Assembly (NCBI RefSeq): GCF_001424385.1
Contig: NZ_LMPO01000007.1
Location: 255,454-319,453, forward strand
Source: Curtobacterium sp. Leaf183
GTDB lineage: Bacteria > Actinomycetota > Actinomycetes > Actinomycetales > Microbacteriaceae
Direction: 5' to 3'
Length of the DNA: 64,000 nucleotides
Under the pieces are notes generated by a model. The model was not told the DNA's origin, searched no databases, and worked only from the letters and a program-made list of their open reading frames with translations. Below are positions 8,864 to 16,470 of the stretch, piece after piece; the stretch's first letter is position 1, and every line of letters starts with the position of its first letter. The position numbers and the translations under genes are program-made.

Positions 8864-9205
8864 GACGACCTTTCGGGCCGGATTCGGCCGTGGTGCGCGC
8901 TCGATCGGCGCGCGGGCGGGATCGTGACCGCGTCCGTCGTCTGCTCATGGAGCGGACTCGCCCGCTGCTGGAGCGGGCGTGGAGGTGCGGGCACTGTCGC
9001 CGCAGCAGAGAGCCTGGCACCGGTGCGCCGCCCGGACGGGTTCCGGGGGAGCGGTGGTGCGCGATACGCATCGGTCGAGTTCGACCGGGAGGTTTCGGGG
9101 GCGTCCGTACGACGCACGAGGCGATCGGCGCCTCGAGTACGACCAGTGTAGCGCTCCGACGGCGTCCGCCGGAAGAGGCGGCTCCGGCGTGCGAGGATTC
9201 GCTCC
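8864..9205. other. 342-bp divergent intergenic region, DEAD-box helicase leader
   Basis: No gene was found here. On the minus strand TACACT (9150-9145) with TTCCGG 18 bp upstream could be the helicase promoter, giving a leader of roughly 275 nt. Within that leader lie an 8-bp stem CGCCCGCT/AGCGGGCG (8959-8979, 5-nt loop) and a 7-bp inverted repeat CGGTCGA/TCGACCG (9072-9087). The rightward lipoprotein promoter was not identified. Confidence 0.45.
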
Positions 9206-10027
9206 GTGTCGCACCGTTCCGTCCTGCCCCTCGTCGTCCTGTCGGTCGTGGCCGTCCTCGGCGTCAGCGGGTGCGCCGCTGCCGGTGGTGACGCGGTCCG
9301 GGCCTTCCCCACCTCGGGCGTGCCGGACTACCAGCTGGGCGGGGCGTACACACCGCCGTCGGGCGTGACGATCGTCGAGCGGGACAGCACCGCGCACCCG
9401 GCCTCGGACGCGTACGGCGTCTGCTACGTCAACGGGTTCCAGACCCAGCCCGAGGACGCCGCGATGTGGGAGGACGACCACCCCGCCGCACTGCTGCGGA
9501 ACGACGACGGTGGGCCGGTCTCGGACCCGGGCTGGCCGGACGAGATGCTCCTCGACACGTCGCGCGCCGACGCACGGAAGACCATCGTGTCGGTGCTGAC
9601 GAGGTCGATCGCTCGGTGCGCGGACCGGGGCTTCGACGCGGTCGAGTTCGACAACCTCGACTCGTGGACGCGGTCGCACGGAGCGCTGACCCGCTCCGGC
9701 AACCTGGCGCTCGCGACGGCTCTGGTCGACGTCGCCCACGAGCACGGGCTGGCCGCGGGACAGAAGAACACCCCGCAGCTCGGCAGTGCGGGCGAGCGTG
9801 ACGCCGGGTTCGACTTCGCCGTCGCCGAGGAGTGCGTGACCTACGACGAGTGCGGTGCCTACACGCGGGTGTACGGCGACCGGGTCATCGACGTCGAGTA
9901 CGCGGACGACTCCGACGGTGACTGGTCGGACGTGTGCGCCCGACGTGACCGGCCCGCCATGACGATCCTGCGGGACCGCGACCTGGTGGCCCGGGGCGGT
10001 TCCGCGTACGTGTTCGAGCACTGCTGA
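9206..10027 (+). CDS. Lipoprotein with GH114-type (endo alpha-1,4-polygalactosaminidase) domain
   Basis: 273-residue secreted lipoprotein. A type II signal peptide ends in VSGC with lipidated Cys23. The mature part resembles the GH114/TIM-barrel family, with YVNGFQTQPED, a GFDAVEFDNLDSW strand-end holding candidate acidic catalytic residues, and QKNTPQL. Members of this family act on galactosamine-containing polysaccharides, so it may trim an exopolysaccharide or a cell-wall glycan. The start is GTG 9206, with only a weak Shine-Dalgarno. It is monocistronic and convergent with the gntR gene. Confidence 0.8.
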   Translation: MSHRSVLPLVVLSVVAVLGVSGCAAAGGDAVRAFPTSGVPDYQLGGAYTPPSGVTIVERDSTAHPASDAYGVCYVNGFQTQPEDAAMWEDDHPAALLRNDDGGPVSDPGWPDEMLLDTSRADARKTIVSVLTRSIARCADRGFDAVEFDNLDSWTRSHGALTRSGNLALATALVDVAHEHGLAAGQKNTPQLGSAGERDAGFDFAVAEECVTYDECGAYTRVYGDRVIDVEYADDSDGDWSDVCARRDRPAMTILRDRDLVARGGSAYVFEHC

Positions 10028-10077
10028 CCGGCCGCACACGGTGTGTGGCTGGTCCTCCGTGCTGCCGTGGCCGGGCG

Positions 10078-10136
10078 GTGCGAGGTTGTTGCCTCGCACC
10101 ACGCGATCAACCTCGCACGTACCGGCGACCTCGCAC
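10078..10136. repeat. Inverted-repeat cluster with alternative pairings, convergent gap
   Basis: GTGCGAGG at 10078-10085 can pair with CCTCGCAC at 10092-10099 (6-nt loop). Extended to GTGCGAGGTTG it can pair with CAACCTCGCAC at 10108-10118 (11 bp). A third CCTCGCAC is at 10129-10136. The copies lie 19 and 18 bp apart. It may be a bidirectional terminator or a protein-binding array. Confidence 0.7.
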
Positions 10137-10158
10137 CGTGCGCGGCAGCACCCCGGCG

Positions 10159-10545
10159 CTACGCGGGCCAGGCGTCCCGCAGCGCCGTGGCGGTCTGGTC
10201 CGCCGACAGCCCGGCTGCACGCGCCGTGCCGACCAGCGCCCGGATCGCGTCGGCGACGTCCGCCGGCACGTCGGCCGGCCGCACGACCCGGGTGCCGGCG
10301 CCGCGTGCGGTGTGCACGAGCCCGGACTCCTCGAGCAGCGTGTAGGCCTTGGCCACGGTGCCGGGAGCGAGCCGGAGTTCCTCGGCCAGCGCCCGGACGC
10401 TCGGCAGACGCTGCCCGTCCACCAGGTACCCGGCCGCGATCTGCGCCGCGATCTGCGACCGCACCTGTTCGAACGGGGGGATGCGCCCGCCGGCGTCGAT
10501 CGCCACGAGGCCGCTCGTCGTCCCGGTTGCCGTCTTGGAAGACAT
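10159..10545 (-). CDS. GntR family regulator (YtrA-like, short)
   Basis: 128-residue GntR-type DNA-binding protein. Residues about 22-90 form the winged helix (PPFEQVRSQIAAQIAAGYLV, LPSVRALAEELRLAPGTVAKAY, then GLVHTARGAGTRV). The C-terminal part is only about 35 residues, which fits YtrA-type regulators rather than FadR or HutC types with ligand domains. YtrA-type regulators often control ABC transporters, but none is next to it. It lies 10 bp downstream of the DUF1684 gene on the same strand, so the two are probably co-transcribed. Confidence 0.85.
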   Translation of the reverse strand: MSSKTATGTTSGLVAIDAGGRIPPFEQVRSQIAAQIAAGYLVDGQRLPSVRALAEELRLAPGTVAKAYTLLEESGLVHTARGAGTRVVRPADVPADVADAIRALVGTARAAGLSADQTATALRDAWPA

Positions 10546-10555
10546 CGTGTCCGCC

Positions 10556-11203
10556 CTAGAAGTCGTACTGCTCGCCGACGGGGATCGCCACGGGCACGGT
10601 GTTCCCCGGAGGCGCCAACGGGCACGCCCACGCCGGGTCGTACGCGCACGAGGGGTTGTACGCGAAGTTGAAGTCGAGGACGAGCTCACCGTCGTCCCCT
10701 CCCAGGTCCGCGCCCTTGATGGTGTCGAGCAGGTAGCGGCCGCCGCCGTAGGTGCCCCGCGCCTTGCCGGCACTGGCGTCCTTGACGGGCACGAACACAC
10801 CGCCCGCGTAGCCGCCGTGCGACCACACGTCGAGCGTGCCGATCCCGGGCAGGCGCACGACACCCAGACGGTCGAAGTGGACGGTGCCGTCGGTGCCGGT
10901 CTCGACGTCCATCACCCGGGCTTCGGCCGGTTCGACACGAGCGCGGAAGCGCCACTCGGGGTCGTACGCCGGCACCGGGAGCTCCTCGAAGTCGACCGCG
11001 TCCTCGTCCAGCAGCGGGCTGGCCGGGTGCTCGGCGAACATCGCGTCGCGGGTCTCGCGCCACATCGCGTGTGCGGTCTCCGGATCGGCGGTCGCGCGGA
11101 CACGGCGGTAGAGGTCGAAGGTCATCCGCCGCCAGTCCACGGTCGCCAGCGTGGTGTGCACGCGGTCGTCGGTCGTCGGCTCCTGGGGGCGCGTCTGGCT
11201 CAC
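10556..11203 (-). CDS. DUF1684 domain-containing protein
   Basis: 215-residue protein with the DUF1684 signature, ending DFNFAYNPSCAYDPAWACPLAPPGN followed by IPVGE. Before this are a beta-rich middle and the conserved GGGRYLLDT segment. It is predicted cytosolic, with no signal peptide or membrane span. No biochemical function is established for the family. The distance to the downstream GntR regulator (10 bp) suggests a two-gene unit, with the regulator possibly controlling this gene. Confidence 0.85.
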   Translation of the reverse strand: MSQTRPQEPTTDDRVHTTLATVDWRRMTFDLYRRVRATADPETAHAMWRETRDAMFAEHPASPLLDEDAVDFEELPVPAYDPEWRFRARVEPAEARVMDVETGTDGTVHFDRLGVVRLPGIGTLDVWSHGGYAGGVFVPVKDASAGKARGTYGGGRYLLDTIKGADLGGDDGELVLDFNFAYNPSCAYDPAWACPLAPPGNTVPVAIPVGEQYDF

Positions 11204-11306
11204 GGGACGAGGCTACGCCCGCCCGGTGACGAACGGGAGGCCCGCCCCACCCCGGTACGGCGTGTCACCCGGCCGTACGCCGACACCGGGCGCATCGCAC
11301 CCCGCC

Positions 11307-11346
11307 ACGGACGTCGCGCCCCGTCGCACCGGGGTGCGACGTCCGT
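11307..11346 (-). terminator. 17-bp stem hairpin downstream of SRPBCC-like gene
   Basis: Arms 11307-11323 and 11330-11346 pair over 17 positions with a single G-T wobble, loop TCGCAC. It lies in the 218-bp gap between two minus-strand genes, 76 bp after the stop of the SRPBCC-like gene and before the DUF1684 start. It is most likely a terminator. Confidence 0.7.
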
Positions 11347-11421
11347 CAGGGGGTGCGACGCAGCACGCACCGCGTCCGGAGCGGACGGGAGGCGCGGCCG
11401 ACGCCCGACGCGGTGCTCGCG

Positions 11422-11898
11422 TCAGGCGGGCGGCCAGGTCGGGGCCTGCTGCCGCATCCGCAGGGCACGCCACTGCCAGATGACCCACATCCCCGGCCAG
11501 AGCGCCAACCCGAGCGCCGCGGGACGCATCCGGTAGTCGAGGCGGTCGACGAACAGCGTGGTGCCGTCCGGCAGCGCCGACACGGCCATCCGGTGCCGCA
11601 TGTCCATCCGCGCGAACAGGCCGCTCGTGCCACCGCCGTTGTCGCGCTGCACGGGGACGCCGTCGACCTCGTACAGGTCGATGTCGACGTGGCTCTCGCC
11701 GCTCGGCACGACGCCGAACGCGCTCGCGGCGATCGGGTGCGGCTGTCCCGGGGCCCAGCGGTGCGGGAAGCCCGCCGGGTCGAGCGAGCGGTACACCAGG
11801 AACGGCTTCGTCACCCCGACCATCACCGCGGGCGACAGCAGGGCGTCGCGGACGACGTCGACGGGGGCATCGAGGACGAGACGGAGACCGACGTGCAT
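11422..11898 (-). CDS. SRPBCC-like (START/Bet v1 fold) protein, hypothetical
   Basis: 158 residues. The opening VGLRLVLDAPVDVVRDALLSP and the closing FVDRLDYRMRPAALGLALWPGMWVIWQWR look like the first strand/helix and the long C-terminal helix of SRPBCC-fold lipid- or ligand-binding proteins. The Trp-rich helix near the end is typical of the actinobacterial members. No catalytic residues are evident. The ATG at 11898 starts the conserved part. It precedes DUF1684 on the same strand but is separated from it by a strong hairpin. Confidence 0.6.
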   Translation of the reverse strand: MHVGLRLVLDAPVDVVRDALLSPAVMVGVTKPFLVYRSLDPAGFPHRWAPGQPHPIAASAFGVVPSGESHVDIDLYEVDGVPVQRDNGGGTSGLFARMDMRHRMAVSALPDGTTLFVDRLDYRMRPAALGLALWPGMWVIWQWRALRMRQQAPTWPPA

Positions 11899-11957
11899 GC
11901 CGCGCACGCTACCCGGACGCCCCGGACCGGTCCCAGGCGCGCGGGGACCGCGGTGTG

Positions 11958-12590
11958 TCAGGCGTGGCGCGCGGACCGGCGCCGGGAACCCTCGGCCCGG
12001 TCGTGCTGGCGCAGGCGCTCGGCCAGCGACAGCCGGACGGTCGGCCACTCCGACGCGGTGATCGAGAAGACCACGGTGTCGCGCAGGGTGCCGTCACGAC
12101 CGATCTGGTGGCTGCGGAGGACGCCGTCCTGCTTCGCGCCGAGGCCCGCGATCGCGGTGCGCGACTGCACGTTGTGCCAGTGGGTCCGGAACTCGACCGC
12201 GATGCACTGCCAGGTCTCGAACGCGTGCGACAGCATCAGCAGCTTGGACTCGGTGTTGATGCCGCTGCGCTGCGCCGACTTCGCCAGGAACGTGTGCCCG
12301 ATCTCGACCCGTCGGTTGTCGGTGTCGATGTGCATGAACGTCGTCGCACCCACCACGCGGCCGGTGGGGCGGTCGCGCACCGCGAAGGGCACCATGCGGC
12401 CAGCGTCGTGCTCGGCCAGGCGGCGGTCGATCTCGGCGTCGACCTGGGCCGGAGCGGGGATCGAGCTGTACCAGGTGCGCCAGAGGTCCCCGTCCGCGAC
12501 CGCAGCCCGCAGGTCGTCCGCGTGCTCGTGCGCGAGGGGCTCGAGCGTGACGCGGTCGCCGGTCAGCGTCGGAACGGGGTCGATCTCCAT
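11958..12590 (-). CDS. GNAT family N-acetyltransferase (RimJ/RimL type)
   Basis: 210-residue acetyltransferase. It opens with PTLTGDRVTLEPL as in RimJ/RimL-like enzymes, has the acetyl-CoA-binding strand VGATTFMHIDTDNRRVEIGHTFL, and continues with GINTESKLLMLSHAFE and TIAGLGAKQDGVLRSH-like segments. The likely role is N-terminal or small-molecule acetylation, with an unknown acceptor. The basic tail (SRRRSARHA) is unusual but short. It is divergent from the ComB-like gene, with about 95 bp between the starts. Confidence 0.85.
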   Translation of the reverse strand: MEIDPVPTLTGDRVTLEPLAHEHADDLRAAVADGDLWRTWYSSIPAPAQVDAEIDRRLAEHDAGRMVPFAVRDRPTGRVVGATTFMHIDTDNRRVEIGHTFLAKSAQRSGINTESKLLMLSHAFETWQCIAVEFRTHWHNVQSRTAIAGLGAKQDGVLRSHQIGRDGTLRDTVVFSITASEWPTVRLSLAERLRQHDRAEGSRRRSARHA

Positions 12591-12685
12591 GGGACTCGAT
12601 CGTACTGGCGGGCTCGTGGGGGATCGGCCGCAGGGTCCTCGCCTGTGGAAAGGGACAGGTGCTCCACAGCGGATATCGTGACGGC

Positions 12686-13282
12686 GTGCGTGAACGAGGC
12701 CAGCAGCAGTACCAGGTCCGGTTCGGGTGGGGCGTGGCCGGTGCCCGTCGGGTCGCGGTCGGCGCCCACGTGGTCGTCTGGGTGGACGTGCTCCCCGAGG
12801 GACCCGGCGTGGACCACCGGGCTGTCGGTCGGCAGCTGCCGGCCGGGCCCGAGGTCGTGCTCGGCCACCTGGCCAACGCGGCGGCGGTCGCGGACCGGGT
12901 GACGAGCCTCCAGGCCGCACTGGGCGACCGCTGTGTCGTCGCGGTCGTGGCAGCCGGGACCCACCACGGGCCGGCGTTCGACGACGTCGCCGAGGCCGCG
13001 GGCGAGTCGGCCGACGTGCCGGACGCACCCGTCCCCGCGGTGGAGGACCTGCTCGGGGCCGGTGCGGTCGTCGACGCGCTGTCCGTTGTGGGGATCGACC
13101 ACTGCTCGCCCGAGGCGGCTGCGGCATGTGCCGCCTACACGGGGCTTCGGGGCGCGGTGCGGCACCTCGTGAGTGCGTCCGAGACGGCGCGTGCCATCGG
13201 GCCGGACCGTGCTCGCGCGGCGCTCGCCGCAGGGCCGGAGCTCGTCGTGGTCCGACCGGGGGAACACAGCGCCCGCGCGTAG
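12686..13282 (+). CDS. 2-phosphosulfolactate phosphatase-like (ComB family) protein
   Basis: About 198 residues. YQVRFGWGVAGARRVA, VVVWVDVLP and the VVLGHLANAAAVADRV segment recall the ComB fold (substrate-binding Asp strand and the Asn/Ala-rich helix). ComB dephosphorylates 2-phosphosulfolactate in coenzyme M synthesis, but actinobacteria lack that pathway, so the true substrate is unknown. The GTG at 12686 gives the family's usual N-terminus. An in-frame ATG at 12659 is an alternative start. Confidence 0.6.
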   Translation: MRERGQQQYQVRFGWGVAGARRVAVGAHVVVWVDVLPEGPGVDHRAVGRQLPAGPEVVLGHLANAAAVADRVTSLQAALGDRCVVAVVAAGTHHGPAFDDVAEAAGESADVPDAPVPAVEDLLGAGAVVDALSVVGIDHCSPEAAAACAAYTGLRGAVRHLVSASETARAIGPDRARAALAAGPELVVVRPGEHSARA

Positions 13283-13328
13283 CGTTGCCGCTGGTCGAGC
13301 AGACCGCTCACGAGCGAAGGAGCACACC

Positions 13329-13631
13329 ATGAAGGCAGTCGCCGGCGACACCGTCATCGCAGAAGCACCCGAGGACGACCTGATCCAGATCGAGGGCAAC
13401 TGGTACTTCCCGCCGTCGAGCGTGAAGACCGAGCTGTTCACCGAGAGCGACACCCAGTACCACTGCCCGTGGAAGGGCGACACGCAGTACTACACCGTGA
13501 ACGTCGACGGTCAGGCGCTGCAGGACAGCGCATGGTCGTACCCCACGCCGATCCCGTCGTCCTTCGACCGCGTCGGCAAGGACTACAGCGGCTACGTGGC
13601 GTTCTGGAAGGGCGTCCGCGTCGTCGAGTAG
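13329..13631 (+). CDS. DUF427 domain-containing protein
   Basis: 100-residue small beta-rich protein with the DUF427 hallmarks: an early strand VIAEAPEDDLIQIEGNWYFP, then THYHCPWKG-like motif here reading TQYHCPWKGDTQYY, the PYPTP-like SYPTPIP turn, and a terminal YVAFWKGVRV strand. The family is common in actinobacteria and fungi and has no assigned reaction. The conserved His-Cys pair could bind metal or a ligand. GAAGGAG at 13316-13322 serves as ribosome-binding site. It lies 46 bp after the ComB-like gene and may share its transcript. Confidence 0.9.
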   Translation: MKAVAGDTVIAEAPEDDLIQIEGNWYFPPSSVKTELFTESDTQYHCPWKGDTQYYTVNVDGQALQDSAWSYPTPIPSSFDRVGKDYSGYVAFWKGVRVVE

Positions 13632-13665
13632 GACGCGCGCCGCGGCTGACGGCCGGCGGCTGTCG

Positions 13666-13731
13666 TTCGCACAACACCAACCGGTCCGCACCACGCAATC
13701 GCGTGGTGCGGACCGGTCCCCGTTGTGCGAA
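13666..13731. repeat. Long inverted repeat between convergent genes (family B, copy 2)
   Basis: Arms 13666-13696 and 13701-13731 pair over 31 positions except for a 4-nt internal mismatch, with loop AATC. The ends GCACAACACCAACCGG and CCGGTCCCCGTTGTGC match copy 1 at 6786-6845, while the inner stem differs completely. It lies in the DUF427/Nramp convergent gap. Confidence 0.8.
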
Positions 13732-13771
13732 GCCACTCCGCGCCGGCGCAATCGCGCGCCCGCGGCGCCGG

Positions 13772-15037
13772 TCACCCGCCGAGCGTCAGCACCACGAGGG
13801 CCACGTTCAGCGCGACGATGACCGCGGCGATCACCCACGCGACCACCCGCGTGGGCACCGCGTTGACGTCCGAGCCCATCACGCTGCGCCGTGACGTGTA
13901 GGTCACCAGGGGGACGATCGCGAAGGCGATCCCGAAGCTCAGCACGACCTGGCTCACCACGAGCAGCATCGTCGCGTCGGCGTCCAGCGCGAGCAGCACG
14001 ATCGCCGGCACGAGCGTCACCAGGCGCCGTGCGAGCAGCGGCACCCGCACGTGCAGCAGCCCGTGCATGATCTCGGCGCCGGCCATGCAGCCGACCGAGG
14101 TCGAGGCCAGCCCGGACGCCAGCAGCCCGACGGCGAACAGCACGCCGATGACGGGCCCCACGTGCGTGGCGATCGCGGCCTGTGCGCCCGGGATGGAGTC
14201 CGTGCCCGGGACGCCGGGCAGCGTCGCCGCGGCGAGCACGAGCATGCAGACGTTCACGCCGCCGGCGACGATGAGCGCGAGGGCGACGTCCCAGCGCGTC
14301 ATGTGGAGCACGTGGCGTCGTTCGGGACCGGCGGGGGTGTCGCCGTGCCGGTCGCGGGCGAGGGCCGAGTGCAGGTACACGGCGTGCGGCATGACCGTGG
14401 CGCCGAGCATCGACGCCGCGAGCAGCACCGACTCGGAGCCCTCGAAGCGCGGCACCAGGCCGGACACGAGCTCGCCGGGGGAGACCTGGGCGAACAGCAG
14501 GCCGGCGCAGAACCCGATCGTCAGGACCACGAGCATCGCCGTGACGACGACCTCGAAGGTGCGTGCGCCCCGCCGGCTCTGCAGCACCAGGATCGCCATC
14601 GACACCACGCCCGTGATGACCCCGCCGACGACCAGGGGCAGCCCGAACAGCAGGTGCAGGGCGAGCGCGCCGCCGATCACCTCGGCGATGTCGGTCGCCG
14701 CGGCCACGACCTCGGCCTGCGCCCAGAACAGCAGCCGGGGTGCGCGCCGCATCCGCATGCCGAGCAGCTCTGGCAGCGACTTGCCCGTCACGACCCCGAG
14801 CTTGGCGGACAGGTACTGCACGACGACGGCGCTCGCGTTCGCCGCGACCAGGACCCAGAGCAGCAGGTAGCCGTACTTCGCCCCCGCGGTCAGGTTCGCG
14901 GCGACGTTGCCGGGGTCGACGTAGGCGATCGCCGCGACGAACGCCGGCCCGAGCAGGGTCAGCCCCGCTCCGCGCCGCCGCGGGGCGGACGGGGGAGCCA
15001 CGCGTGGGGCGGCGGTGTCGGTCACGACGCCCAGCAT
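13772..15037 (-). CDS. mntH: Nramp family divalent metal (Mn/Fe) transporter
   Basis: 421-residue inner-membrane proton-coupled metal symporter. The TM1 metal-binding motif DPGN is at residues 41-44 and the TM6 motif appears as GATVMPHAVYLHS. About eleven hydrophobic segments follow the LeuT-like pattern. The ATG at 15037 is the chosen start, and a GTG at 15025 is also possible. A perfect 14-bp palindrome 10 bp upstream may be an operator for a metal-sensing repressor. No MntR gene lies in the window. Confidence 0.93.
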   Translation of the reverse strand: MLGVVTDTAAPRVAPPSAPRRRGAGLTLLGPAFVAAIAYVDPGNVAANLTAGAKYGYLLLWVLVAANASAVVVQYLSAKLGVVTGKSLPELLGMRMRRAPRLLFWAQAEVVAAATDIAEVIGGALALHLLFGLPLVVGGVITGVVSMAILVLQSRRGARTFEVVVTAMLVVLTIGFCAGLLFAQVSPGELVSGLVPRFEGSESVLLAASMLGATVMPHAVYLHSALARDRHGDTPAGPERRHVLHMTRWDVALALIVAGGVNVCMLVLAAATLPGVPGTDSIPGAQAAIATHVGPVIGVLFAVGLLASGLASTSVGCMAGAEIMHGLLHVRVPLLARRLVTLVPAIVLLALDADATMLLVVSQVVLSFGIAFAIVPLVTYTSRRSVMGSDVNAVPTRVVAWVIAAVIVALNVALVVLTLGG

Positions 15038-15046
15038 GCCAGAGGA

Positions 15047-15060
15047 TTCGGCGCGCCGAA
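15047..15060 (-). promoter_or_regulatory. Candidate operator palindrome upstream of mntH
   Basis: TTCGGCGCGCCGAA is a perfect 14-bp palindrome 10 bp before the mntH start codon. DtxR/MntR-type repressors bind palindromes near the starts of Mn transport genes. This sequence is not a recognised consensus to me, so the assignment is by position only. Confidence 0.4.
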
Positions 15061-15155
15061 AACAAGAGTTCGGGATGTGCGCGAACCGCAGTGCGTCCGG
15101 GCGGGGATCCGTGGTCGACGTGCCCCGGACCTCCCGGGTCCGTACCGTGGCGACC

Positions 15156-15725
15156 ATGCAGGGGACCAGAGGACGACTGACCACGGCGACCGTGCTGGCG
15201 GCCGTCGCCGTGCTGGGGCTGAGCGGGTGCGCGCAGGGCGGCCACGAGATGGGCGAGAGCGTCACCACGAGCCTCAACGGCTCGGCCTTCCACGGGCAGC
15301 TCGCCATCACCGCGACCGAGGTCGAGCGGGTGACCGACGACGCACTCGACCAGTTCGGGCTGCGCGCGCGGGGCGACGACGCCTACCTGGCGCACTTCAC
15401 GGTCGAGCGGGTCCGCGGCACGTTCGACCCCGATGCCGTGGGCGACCTCGCCAACGACGCCTGGGGGCTCCGTGCGGACGACCGGCTGCAGGCCGGACCG
15501 GAGCTCGCGGCGTCAGACCGCAACGCGGTGCTGCGGGACGCGTGCCCCTTCGACCGGACGGCGATCGCGGCGGCACTCACCGCCGACGGCACGGCCGACG
15601 TCTGCGCCGTGCTCCTCGCGCCGGCCGGCAGCACCGTCGACGCCGTCAGCTACCTGCGTGCCGCCCCGGTGGACGAGGGCCCGGCGGGCAACGCGACGAT
15701 CACCTGGCGCGCATCGGACTCGTAG
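15156..15725 (+). CDS. Putative lipoprotein, function unknown
   Basis: 189 residues with a type II signal peptide ending LSGC, Cys25 lipidated. The mature region has no domain I recognise. It reads as a beta-rich secreted domain (FHGQLAITATEVERV, AYLAHFTVERVRGTF) and has two further Cys (in RDACPF and ADVCAVLL) that could form a disulfide. The ATG at 15156 gives a normal signal peptide with an Arg-rich n-region. It is divergent from mntH and its 3' end lies 7 bp from the convergent CGNR gene. Confidence 0.75.
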   Translation: MQGTRGRLTTATVLAAVAVLGLSGCAQGGHEMGESVTTSLNGSAFHGQLAITATEVERVTDDALDQFGLRARGDDAYLAHFTVERVRGTFDPDAVGDLANDAWGLRADDRLQAGPELAASDRNAVLRDACPFDRTAIAAALTADGTADVCAVLLAPAGSTVDAVSYLRAAPVDEGPAGNATITWRASDS

Positions 15726-15732
15726 GGACGCC

Positions 15733-16428
15733 TCAGGCGGCGGCCCGGCGTGCCCGGTGCGCCCGCACCTTGGCGCGGTTGCCGCACCGCTGCATCGCGC
15801 ACCACCGACGCGTCCCGCCGCGCGAGGAGTCGTAGAACACGAGTCCGCAGTCCGGCGCCGAGCACCGGCTCAGCCGGGCGGGTCGGCCGTCGGCCTCGAC
15901 GTCGTCGAAGCCGACCTCGGTGAACAGGGCGACGGCGTCGCGGGCCACGCTCGACAGCGCCTGCGCGAGCCGGACCCGGTTGGCTCCGGCCCGGCGACGT
16001 CCACCCGGGAGGCTCGGGGGCACGTCCGGCAGGGCGGCGAACAGGTTGACCGTGTCGATGTCGTCGGGCGCGGGGCGCGTGCGGCCGGTCCCGGCACGCA
16101 GGCCCGCCGCGACCGCGTTGCGCTCGGCCGCCGTCGACGCCGGGGCGGGTGCCGCCGCTGCCGCGAGTCGGCCGATCGCGGCGCGGAGCGCACGGGCGTC
16201 CTGCAGCTCGCGGGCACTGGCGCCGACGTCGATCGGCTCGGTGTGGTCGGTCAACCACTCGTCGAGGTCGGCCGGCGTCATCAGGAGCTCCCCGAGCTGG
16301 GCGCGCGGGCGACGGCCGTCGGGATCGTCGGCGAAGCCGCCCGTGTGCGCGAAGTCGAGGGCGATCCGTCCGGCGTCGAAGAACCACGACGACCCCGAGT
16401 CCGTGCGGATGTGCTGCCCCGTCTGCAT
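15733..16428 (-). CDS. CGNR zinc-finger domain (ABATE) transcriptional regulator
   Basis: 231 residues. An N-terminal stress-associated ABATE domain (SSWFFDAGRIALDFAHTGG, then NLFAALPDVPP) is followed by a C-terminal CGNR zinc finger: RCSAPDCGLVFYDSSRGG, then RRWCAMQRCGNRAKVRAHRAR, with four Cys ligands. Members are thought to be DNA-binding regulators, although targets are rarely known. Its stop is 7 bp from the convergent lipoprotein stop, too close for a separate hairpin. Confidence 0.88.
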   Translation of the reverse strand: MQTGQHIRTDSGSSWFFDAGRIALDFAHTGGFADDPDGRRPRAQLGELLMTPADLDEWLTDHTEPIDVGASARELQDARALRAAIGRLAAAAAPAPASTAAERNAVAAGLRAGTGRTRPAPDDIDTVNLFAALPDVPPSLPGGRRRAGANRVRLAQALSSVARDAVALFTEVGFDDVEADGRPARLSRCSAPDCGLVFYDSSRGGTRRWCAMQRCGNRAKVRAHRARRAAA

Positions 16429-16470
16429 CGGGCAAGGCTAACCGCTGCGCGACGCGCCGTGCAGGACGGG

